A stretch of DNA of 64,000 nucleotides. Source: Pseudomonas parakoreensis. Lineage in GTDB: Bacteria; Pseudomonadota; Gammaproteobacteria; Pseudomonadales; Pseudomonadaceae. Location: NCBI RefSeq assembly GCF_021602155.1, contig NZ_BQHY01000007.1, positions 186,001-250,000 of the forward strand. The letters run 5' to 3'. Both the position numbers and the translations under genes were made by a program. Below, piece by piece: positions 1 through 6,706 of this stretch. Numbering within the stretch: position 1 is the first letter of the stretch; the number at the start of each line of letters is the position of its first letter. The notes under the pieces were generated by a model. That model had not been told where the DNA came from and searched no databases. It saw only the letters and a program-made list of their open reading frames with translations.

Positions 1-756
1 ATCATCCCAAAACCACGTTATACCGTGGGCGTGCTGGGTGCGCTGGGCAAGGAAAAAGGCGCGGATTATCTCGAGCAACTGGCTGCGAAAGCGAAGGCTG
101 CAAATGCCCCCTTCGACTTCAAGCTGCTTGGCTTCGCTTACCGGGAATTAAACGGCGTTTTCACCAGCGGGCAATACGACGCTGCGGAGCTCGTGCGGTT
201 GATCGCGGAGCATGAACTCGACTTGATCCTGTTTCCTGCGCAATGGCCGGAAACTTACAGCTACACACTCAGCTATGCGCTGGCGTCAGGGCTGCCGATC
301 ATCGCGCCGGATATCGGTGCGTTCCCCGAGCGCCTGGCCAGCCGTGAACATACGCTCGTCTACCCATTTGGCATCGAGCCTGCAGAGCTTCTGGAAGCAA
401 TGAGCACATTTGTGCAGTCATCGGTGGCGGGGGACTTGATCCAGGCACCTTCGCATGCACAAAGTCTGTTGAATCCGGATTTCTATGATGTCGATTACTT
501 GCAACTGGTAAATAACGCTGTTCCGCGTCAGCAACAGCCCGGTTTCCTCGAGCTCCCTGCCACGGGCATTGCTGCGGCCGAGTACGAAGTGCCGTTGACC
601 ACCCGGGAAATTGTGCTGCTCGCTCTGTGGACGTTGTACCGCAAGCCTGGCATGCAGCGACTCAGCCGTTCGGTTCCGTATGGTGTGCGTCAGAAAATCA
701 AGAGAAAGCTGACCAAGCGTCCACTTCACGAAATAGTCGACCTGCACAAAAGCTGA
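1..756 (+). CDS. Glycosyltransferase, GT4-like, 5'-truncated by window edge
   Basis: The reading frame is open from base 1, so the N-terminus lies outside the window and 251 C-terminal residues are visible. The Rossmann-like nucleotide-sugar-binding half is recognisable: LILFPAQWPETYSYTLSYAL is followed by GLPIIAPDIGAFPERL, as in GT4 glycosyltransferases that build O-antigen, often rhamnosyltransferases. The donor-binding EX7E motif appears as E-TYSYTLS-Y (codons at 250-276), so the second Glu is Tyr. A basic C-terminal tail of about 50 residues follows. It sits directly upstream of the WbpL-type initiating transferase, so an O-unit assembly role at the cytoplasmic face is likely. The sugar donor cannot be told from sequence. 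Confidence 0.8.
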   Translation: MIPKPRYTVGVLGALGKEKGADYLEQLAAKAKAANAPFDFKLLGFAYRELNGVFTSGQYDAAELVRLIAEHELDLILFPAQWPETYSYTLSYALASGLPIIAPDIGAFPERLASREHTLVYPFGIEPAELLEAMSTFVQSSVAGDLIQAPSHAQSLLNPDFYDVDYLQLVNNAVPRQQQPGFLELPATGIAAAEYEVPLTTREIVLLALWTLYRKPGMQRLSRSVPYGVRQKIKRKLTKRPLHEIVDLHKS

Positions 757-859
757 GCAACTTGTTCCCCTTGCCGCGAAGCTGGGGCTTCAGCGGAAGG
801 GGACAGATGATTTTTGGCGCAATGTCGAATTAGAGTTTTGCAAAGGAGCCGCTGGGCTT

Positions 860-1876
860 ATGAGTAGCGTTTGGCTTGTGCCAGTGGTTTTTGCCAGTGC
901 CTTCACTTTAACCGCGCTCTTGCGCCGTTATGCCTTATCCAAAAGCCTTATCGATGTGCCTAACGATCGGAGCTCTCACACCATTCCAACCCCAAGGGGC
1001 GGAGGAGTGGCGATCGTCGTCACCTTTCTGGCTGCACTTTGTCTATTGTTCATGGCGGGGATAATCCCGTCGGGGCTCTTCTTGTCGGCGTTGGGAGCGG
1101 GGGCATTGGTCGCGATCATTGGTTTTATGGATGATCATGGCCACATCGCTGCACGCTGGCGACTACTGGGGCACTTCGCCGCCGCTGCATGGGCTCTTTA
1201 CTGGCTGGGAGGTCTTGCGCCGCTGCATGCGTTCGGTCAGGTGATCAATCTGGGATGGCCGGGGACGGCATTGGCGGCTTTTTTTCTCGTCTGGATGCTC
1301 AATCTCTACAACTTCATGGACGGTATCGACGGGATCGCCGGTGTCGAGGCGGTCACGGTGTGCCTTGGGGTATGCGTGTTATCAGTGTTGGATAACGGCG
1401 CGCCGTTGATTGGTGCGCCGCTATTGCTGGCGGTCGCTGTGGCAGGCTTTCTGGTCTGGAACTTTCCGGCGGCACGGATCTTTATGGGCGATGCCGGCAG
1501 CGGGTTTCTCGGTCTGATTCTGGGCATTCTCGCGCTTGAGGCCAGCTGGCTCTCGTTTCAGCTGTTTTGGGGGTGGTTGATCCTGCTGGGGATCTTCATC
1601 GTCGATGCGACGTTAACACTGCTGCGCCGCTTGCTGCGTGGCGAAAAGGTCTATGAGGCTCACCGCAGTCATGCCTATCAGTTTGCGTCACGTCGTTATG
1701 GCAAACATTGGCCTGTCACAATGGCAGTGGGTTTGATCAATCTGCTGTGGTTGTTGCCGATTGCAGTATGTGTCGCCCGATTCCAATTGGACGGGGCGAC
1801 GGGACTTATCCTTGCGTATGCCCCTTTAGTTTTTCTTGCCTTCAAGTACCAGTCGGGCAGGGCGGAGCAGGCTTGA
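860..1876 (+). CDS. wbpL: WbpL-type undecaprenyl-phosphate glycosyl-1-phosphate transferase (MraY/WecA family)
   Basis: This is a 338-residue polytopic inner-membrane protein of the polyprenyl-phosphate N-acetylhexosamine-1-phosphate transferase family. Family marks are DVPNDRSSHTIPTPRGGG near residue 32, the cytoplasmic Asp pair in GFMDDHGHIAARWR, NLYNFMDGIDGIAG, and FMGDAGSGFLG. It should load the first O-unit sugar (FucNAc or QuiNAc in Pseudomonas WbpL) onto undecaprenyl phosphate. AAAGGAG at 842-848 precedes the ATG. The gene follows a glycosyltransferase and shares the O-antigen locus with wbpM at 9.2-11.2 kb, which makes the 4-keto-6-deoxy precursor of such sugars. The family is certain; the exact sugar is inferred. 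Confidence 0.92.
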   Translation: MSSVWLVPVVFASAFTLTALLRRYALSKSLIDVPNDRSSHTIPTPRGGGVAIVVTFLAALCLLFMAGIIPSGLFLSALGAGALVAIIGFMDDHGHIAARWRLLGHFAAAAWALYWLGGLAPLHAFGQVINLGWPGTALAAFFLVWMLNLYNFMDGIDGIAGVEAVTVCLGVCVLSVLDNGAPLIGAPLLLAVAVAGFLVWNFPAARIFMGDAGSGFLGLILGILALEASWLSFQLFWGWLILLGIFIVDATLTLLRRLLRGEKVYEAHRSHAYQFASRRYGKHWPVTMAVGLINLLWLLPIAVCVARFQLDGATGLILAYAPLVFLAFKYQSGRAEQA

Positions 1877-1974
1877 GTGAGGAAATACAGGCTTCGTAAT
1901 GGCAACATAATCTCGCCGCACTTACGTGATAATATGCGCGCGCCGAATAAAAGGTGACAAAACGAGTTCGCGTA

Positions 1975-3069
1975 ATGACCAATTTTAAAAAGCCAGCAAC
2001 AACACTTGGCGACATGGTAAAGCTGCGTGCTAACAACTTTGACTTGCTCAGATTGTGCGCAGCCCTGATCGTCTTGATAACCCATAGCTTTGAGCTCACG
2101 GGGAAATCGGCTGCATCGTGGCATACCTTTTTTATGGGTTATGCGCCTGGAAGCCTGGCAGTCAGTGCTTTTTTTGCGATCAGTGGCTTTTTGATTGCCG
2201 GCTCTCTGGAGCGCCGTACATTCTCGGAGTACTGGCAGGCACGTGCCTTGCGCATCATCCCGGCACTGGCGGTCACCTCGTTCGCTTCCGCCTTGATATT
2301 AGGCCCGATTTTCACCGCGCTGCCGATTGCTGAGTATTTCCAGAGTTCCGGCACCTATCGCTATCTGACCAACTCCATTCCGTATCAGACAATCTTCGTG
2401 CTGCCTGGCGTCTTCACGGATGTATTCTATCCACTGACGGTGAATGGTTCGCTATGGACGATCCCGATCGAAGCGTTTTGCTACGTGGCGCTGGCTGCGA
2501 TCTTCTTTGTCGGACGTCGAACCTTCTCGCTAGTTGTACCGGTTATGGTGTTTATTTCGGCGTTCTTTGTCTGGTTGTTTTTCCATGGCCCCATCGCGCC
2601 GATCACACTTTTCGGAACGACGGAGGTACTACCTGTTCTGCGCTTCGGCTTGATGTTCCTGGTCGGTACTTTCCTCTGGAAGTACAAGGATATCGTGCCA
2701 TTCAAGGGCGGTATCGCGGCAATGTGTCTGGTCATCCTGTTGATCGGCTCACGATTTGGTTACACCAATCTGGCACTGTTCATTGCATTGCCGTACTTGC
2801 TGATGTATCTGGCTTATCGTCGTCCAGTCTTCGTTGATGGCATGCACAAGCTTGGCGATCTATCTTACGGCACCTATCTCTTTGCCTTCCCTATCCAGCA
2901 AGCGCTGGTGTCGATCTCCCACAAGTCGATCAACGGCTGGTGGTTGGCTATTGCCACCAGCGTGATCTCCATGGGGCTGGCGTGGTTTTCCTGGCGATAC
3001 ATCGAGAAGCCGGCGATGCAGTTTAAAAAGAAGTTCTCGGCACCGGTGGTGCTTGAACGAGCAGCCTGA
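1975..3069 (+). CDS. Acyltransferase 3 family membrane protein (OafA/YrhL-like O-antigen acylase)
   Basis: This 364-residue multi-pass membrane protein opens with the family signature NNFDLLRLCAALIVLITHSF, where the RxxAxxxVxxxH-type region carries the conserved His. It ends with a membrane segment and the typical SWRYIEKPAM motif. Acyltransferase-3 proteins acetylate sugars of O-antigen, Nod factors or exopolysaccharide from the inner membrane. Its place after wbpL makes O-acetylation of the O-antigen the likeliest role. A GTG at 1954 would add seven residues but its SD is too close; ATG 1975 has a weak ACGAG; ATG 2014 is also possible. The gene ends inside a long inverted-repeat terminator. 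Confidence 0.87.
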   Translation: MTNFKKPATTLGDMVKLRANNFDLLRLCAALIVLITHSFELTGKSAASWHTFFMGYAPGSLAVSAFFAISGFLIAGSLERRTFSEYWQARALRIIPALAVTSFASALILGPIFTALPIAEYFQSSGTYRYLTNSIPYQTIFVLPGVFTDVFYPLTVNGSLWTIPIEAFCYVALAAIFFVGRRTFSLVVPVMVFISAFFVWLFFHGPIAPITLFGTTEVLPVLRFGLMFLVGTFLWKYKDIVPFKGGIAAMCLVILLIGSRFGYTNLALFIALPYLLMYLAYRRPVFVDGMHKLGDLSYGTYLFAFPIQQALVSISHKSINGWWLAIATSVISMGLAWFSWRYIEKPAMQFKKKFSAPVVLERAA

Positions 3070-3121
3070 TCAACAGGCATAAAAAAACCCGGATTGCCGG
3101 GTTTTTTTATGCCTGTTGATC
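3068..3121. terminator. Bidirectional terminator with perfect 25-bp arms
   Basis: Perfect inverted repeat: left arm 3068-3092, loop ATTG at 3093-3096, right arm 3097-3121. The GC core CCCGG/CCGGG is flanked by A7 on the left and T7 on the right, so it can stop transcription in both directions between the convergent acyltransferase and gtrA-like genes. The left arm begins inside the acyltransferase stop codon. Arms this long and perfect are unusual for an intrinsic terminator. Confidence 0.9.
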
Positions 3122-3134
3122 GTCAAGGACGCTT

Positions 3135-3530
3135 TCATTGGGCTGGTGTGTTGCTTTTCACAAACACAAGTTTGCTTAACGCATAAGTTATCGGCAGCGT
3201 TAGTGCGATGGCTGCCAGTGGGGCCAGATACTCGGGAAGGGACAGCTTCTTGACCCACAGCCAGACAATCAGGACGCCCAAAGCGTATTGCGCAACGTAC
3301 ACGAACGGGAACAAAAGCGCGGATTTCAACCCCTGATGCTCTTTGAATACGAAGAAACGACTGAGCATGAACGCCAGAAAGATCCCGCAGACATAACTGA
3401 TTGAGTAGCTCCAGATGTAGGGTAGAAAACTCAATAGAACGAGATAGAGAACGTAAGTCAGTCCGGTGTTGAGCCCGCCGGTCAGGAGGAACCGGACAAA
3501 CTTGATCTCCAGCAGTTTTTTCAGATTCAT
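3135..3530 (-). CDS. GtrA-like family protein (putative polyprenyl-phosphate-sugar flippase)
   Basis: A 131-residue protein with four predicted membrane segments and the GtrA signature near the N-terminus (FVRFLLTGGLNTGLTYVLYL). GtrA proteins of serotype-converting phages are thought to flip undecaprenyl-phosphate-linked glucose to the periplasm. The ATG lies two bases after the stop of the fdtD-like gene (TAGGAATG), so it is probably translationally coupled and last in the minus-strand operon. A gtrB-like and a gtrII-like gene lie in the same operon, which supports transport of a lipid-linked sugar. That the cargo is a 3-acetamido-3,6-dideoxyhexose is inferred from the neighbours. Confidence 0.88.
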   Translation of the reverse strand: MNLKKLLEIKFVRFLLTGGLNTGLTYVLYLVLLSFLPYIWSYSISYVCGIFLAFMLSRFFVFKEHQGLKSALLFPFVYVAQYALGVLIVWLWVKKLSLPEYLAPLAAIALTLPITYALSKLVFVKSNTPAQ

Positions 3531-3532
3531 TC

Positions 3533-4483
3533 CTACGAAACTGCCTGCTGTTTTTTCTCGATCAGGAATTGATCATAGTCACGGATGTAGTCGTCGGCCA
3601 TGTAGTGTTCCGAGGCGAATACCAGCAAGACGGCGTCTGCCGAATACTTGTACTGAATTCCCCAGGTCATCGCTGGCAAGAACAGGCCCAGAGTATGGTT
3701 GTCCAGAACGAATTCCTGGCGGTGCTTTCCATTATCGGCAACGACATGCACTGTGCCTTTGACCGCTACCAGAAACTGGTGACATTCCCGGTGAGCATGC
3801 TCGCCACGGGTTTCTGCCGTCGGAACGTTGGTCACCAGGAAGTAACGCTTCACTTCGAACGGCACATCCTTGCCGCATTCGCCAACGCTCAGACTTCCGC
3901 GCATGTCGACGGCTTCCATCATGCGGTGCAAAGTAACGCCACAAGGGTATATATCCGATTTTCCGACTTTCACCGGGTTTTCTACCAGTGCCCCATCGGT
4001 AGGCTTGGCATCGACATAACCGATGATTTTGGCCGGGTTGCCGACCACGATGGCATTGGGCGGAACAGATTTGGTGACCACTGCGCCTGCACCAACCATC
4101 GCCGAAGTGCCAATGGTGATGCCGGGCAGAATCGTCGAGTTGGCGCCCAAGGAGGCACCTTTACGAATAATGGTTCGGGCGAATGCTTCCGGATAAATCT
4201 TGCTGCGTGGGAACTTGTCGTTGGTAAATGTGACATTAGGCCCGACGAAGACATCGTCCTCAATGGTGATGCCGTCCCAGACTTGCACGCCGCATTTCAG
4301 CGTCACACGGTCACCGATGATGACGTCGTTCTCGACAAAAACGTTGTCGCAGATATTGCACTCGGCACCGATGAGGGCGTTCGGCAGGACGTGGGCAAAA
4401 GCCCAGACTCGTGAGCCGGCGCCAATGGTAGACGATTCACAAATCGCACGGTCATGAACGAAAAAATCCCGTGGATCACTCAT
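3533..4483 (-). CDS. Bifunctional N-acetyltransferase / WxcM-like sugar 3,4-ketoisomerase (FdtD-type)
   Basis: A 316-residue two-domain protein. Residues about 5-160 form a left-handed beta-helix acetyltransferase with hexapeptide repeats (for example [20 protein letters not shown], then [20 protein letters not shown]). Residues about 180-310 form a WxcM/FdtA-type cupin ([20 protein letters not shown], with the His-rich active-site strand). FdtA isomerises dTDP-4-keto-6-deoxyglucose to the 3-keto sugar; after transamination the acetyltransferase domain makes the 3-acetamido sugar. A comparable fused enzyme, FdtD, is known from Shewanella. Its ATG overlaps the gtrB-like stop as ATGA (4480-4483). 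The adjacent aminotransferase completes the pathway. Whether the product is Fuc3NAc or Qui3NAc cannot be told here. Confidence 0.87.
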   Translation of the reverse strand: MSDPRDFFVHDRAICESSTIGAGSRVWAFAHVLPNALIGAECNICDNVFVENDVIIGDRVTLKCGVQVWDGITIEDDVFVGPNVTFTNDKFPRSKIYPEAFARTIIRKGASLGANSTILPGITIGTSAMVGAGAVVTKSVPPNAIVVGNPAKIIGYVDAKPTDGALVENPVKVGKSDIYPCGVTLHRMMEAVDMRGSLSVGECGKDVPFEVKRYFLVTNVPTAETRGEHAHRECHQFLVAVKGTVHVVADNGKHRQEFVLDNHTLGLFLPAMTWGIQYKYSADAVLLVFASEHYMADDYIRDYDQFLIEKKQQAVS

Positions 4484-5415
4484 TTATTGGCTCCAAACTC
4501 AGTAACTTTCATAGGAATAGCCAGAGGGCGCCCTTTAGTATTTTCATACGTGCGCCAAGCGTAAGAACCGATGACGCCCAGGCCCAGCAGATTGAGGCTA
4601 CCCAATAGCGTGATGGTAAACAGCGTCATGGCATAGCCGGGCACGTTGATCAAACCACCCAGCTTGGCCAGAACTACACTGACGCCATAGAGTGCAGAAA
4701 GCACCGAACCTACTGCACCGACCCGGATCAATAATCGAATCGGCAGGTCGGTAAAAGAGAAAACGCTATCCATCAGGTAGTTGATTTTCTTGCGCAGAGT
4801 CCACGCGGACTTTCCGTGCTCTCGGGCCACGCGGGAATAGTGAACCACCTGCCGACGGAAGCCGAGCCAGAAAATCTGCGCGATCAACGAGCTATGCCGC
4901 TCTTCAAGTTTCAGCAGGTTGTCGCGAAACTCCAGATTGCAGCCGAACATGTCAACGCCGCCGGCCGGCATTTCCGGAATAACGTATCGCTTGTACAGAC
5001 CCCAGAACGTTTTCGACGCCAGTTTCGACAGGAAAGGATCCTGACGGCTTTCGCGCACGCCTACTACAACATCGACTGGCTCGGTATTCAGGACGCGATT
5101 CATGGTCAGAACCAGGCTCGGTGGTTCCTGCAGATCGGCAGCCATTACTGCGAAAGTCCGTCCCTTGCCATGCTGCAAGCCGGTTCTGATCGCCATGAAA
5201 GAACCAAAGTTCTTCGAGAGCAGAATCAACTGCGATGCGAAACGTTGCATTGGCAGGCTGTCGCGAAGAATTTCATACGAGCGATCCGGGCTTCCATCTA
5301 CAACAAACACAACCTCCAGGGCTCCCTGAAGCTCGACATTCAAGTCGTCGACAGCCTTCAGCAGTGAAGGGAGTGATTCTTCGTTGCGATAGACAGGAAT
5401 GACGAGCGACAGCAC
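4480..5415 (-). CDS. GtrB-like polyprenyl-phosphate glycosyltransferase (GT2)
   Basis: A 311-residue GT2 protein. The N-terminal GT-A domain has [18 protein letters not shown], the metal-binding region [14 protein letters not shown], and [11 protein letters not shown]. Two C-terminal hydrophobic segments (about residues 230-290) match GtrB and dolichol-phosphate mannosyltransferase-like enzymes. These transfer a nucleotide sugar to undecaprenyl phosphate at the cytoplasmic face. I place the start at GTG 5415, four bases past the aminotransferase stop, because GAGGG sits about 6-10 bases upstream; a TTG at 5454 would add 13 residues lacking family similarity. It lies between the two sugar-synthesis genes, which implies the donor is their product rather than UDP-glucose (inference). 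Confidence 0.88.
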   Translation of the reverse strand: MLSLVIPVYRNEESLPSLLKAVDDLNVELQGALEVVFVVDGSPDRSYEILRDSLPMQRFASQLILLSKNFGSFMAIRTGLQHGKGRTFAVMAADLQEPPSLVLTMNRVLNTEPVDVVVGVRESRQDPFLSKLASKTFWGLYKRYVIPEMPAGGVDMFGCNLEFRDNLLKLEERHSSLIAQIFWLGFRRQVVHYSRVAREHGKSAWTLRKKINYLMDSVFSFTDLPIRLLIRVGAVGSVLSALYGVSVVLAKLGGLINVPGYAMTLFTITLLGSLNLLGLGVIGSYAWRTYENTKGRPLAIPMKVTEFGANK

Positions 5416-5416
5416 G

Positions 5417-6526
5417 TTAAGCCCTCTGCTTGAAGTAGTTTTTGACCACTTCAATGACGCGGTCTACTTGAGATTCCGTCAGCCCGGGGAAACAAGGCAA
5501 AGACACAAGTTGCGAGCAGGCCACTTCGGTAACCGGCAAGTCGAAGTGCTCGGTCAGTTCATAGGCTGTTTGCCAATGATCAGGTACAGGATAGTGAACA
5601 TCGGTGCTGACGCCATTCTCTTTCAGGTACAGGGTGAAGGCCTCTCTGTCCTTTATGCGCAAGACAAACAAATGCGCAACAAAATCGCTGCCCAAGCTAA
5701 CTGGAAGCGTGACGGGCAGACCTTTAAGGCCCTCGGTATATCGGCGAGCGATGTATCGACGCTGTTCGTTCCATTGATCCAGTAGAGGCAATTTCACGCG
5801 AAGAATTGCAGCCTGCATTTCATCGAGTCGGCTGTTGCGGCCCAGGGCTGTGGTGATGTGATACTTGGTCGACCAGCCATACTGGCGAAGCGTACGCAAA
5901 CGTTCGGCGATTTCGGTAGAGGACGTAACAATTGCTCCGCCATCACCCAGAGCTCCGAGATTCTTCGTCGGGTAAAAGCTGAAGCAGGCCAGATCACCGA
6001 AGGAACCACACTGTCCGCTGGATGATCTGGCACCATGAGACTGTGCGCAATCTTCGAGCACCGCTGCACCCGCCGCTCTTGCCATTTCTGCCAGTGTTCC
6101 GATCTCTGCCAGTTGACCATAAAGGTGCGTGACGATTACGACTTTGGCTGGCTTGGACAGTGCTTTTTCCAGCGAAGCCGGGCACATCGTCAGTGAATGT
6201 TCGTCGACATCGACGTACACCGGTTCGGCGCCCACTGCGCGAATGGCCGTGCTGCTGTAGAAGCCGGCATTAGCTACAGTAATGACACGATCACCTGGGC
6301 CTACTCCAAGCGCAAGCAAAGCGATCTCCAATGCTTCGGAGCCGTTCGCGACAGAGATGCAATGCTCAACGCCTACATAGTCGGAAAATTCGCGCTCAAA
6401 GGCTTTGACCTCCTCGCCCATGATGTACCAGTGCCGATTGACCACCCGCATCAGTGGTTCGGAAAAGTCGATGCCTGCGTTCGCCGCGGCTGCAGAAAAC
6501 AACGGAACGGTTTGATTCACTTCCAT
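5417..6526 (-). CDS. DegT/DnrJ/EryC1/StrS aminotransferase (FdtB-like)
   Basis: A 369-residue PLP-dependent sugar aminotransferase. Visible family features are SVANGSEALEIALLALGVGP, the VLEDCAQSHGA motif (PLP-binding Asp), FSFYPTKNLGALGDGGAIV with the Schiff-base Lys, and the RNSRLDEMQAAILRVKL region. Enzymes of this type aminate 3-keto or 4-keto deoxyhexoses. Because the downstream protein carries a 3,4-ketoisomerase domain, the substrate is predicted to be dTDP-3-keto-6-deoxyhexose. It lies two bases upstream of the gtrB-like GTG. RmlA and RmlB, which would supply dTDP-4-keto-6-deoxyglucose, are not in the window. Confidence 0.88.
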   Translation of the reverse strand: MEVNQTVPLFSAAAANAGIDFSEPLMRVVNRHWYIMGEEVKAFEREFSDYVGVEHCISVANGSEALEIALLALGVGPGDRVITVANAGFYSSTAIRAVGAEPVYVDVDEHSLTMCPASLEKALSKPAKVVIVTHLYGQLAEIGTLAEMARAAGAAVLEDCAQSHGARSSSGQCGSFGDLACFSFYPTKNLGALGDGGAIVTSSTEIAERLRTLRQYGWSTKYHITTALGRNSRLDEMQAAILRVKLPLLDQWNEQRRYIARRYTEGLKGLPVTLPVSLGSDFVAHLFVLRIKDREAFTLYLKENGVSTDVHYPVPDHWQTAYELTEHFDLPVTEVACSQLVSLPCFPGLTESQVDRVIEVVKNYFKQRA

Positions 6527-6706
6527 GATTTATCCAGAAATATAGGGCGGAGCACTTGATGATGGGCGAAATGTTACTACAGATATTGCCGCCTATGTCG
6601 GGCCAATCCACGCCGTTCGTACGCGATGTGCAATGAATAAAAATGGCAGTCTTGGTGCGCAGAACGGAGCTCCGAGCGAGCTCCGTGCGCAGAGGCCGCT
6701 GACTGC

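Noticed and set aside
766-803. Imperfect hairpin CCCCTT...AAGGGG after the first glycosyltransferase
   Set aside because: The stem is interrupted and the T-run begins eight bases later; wbpL continues on the same strand with a normal SD, so a terminator is not supported.
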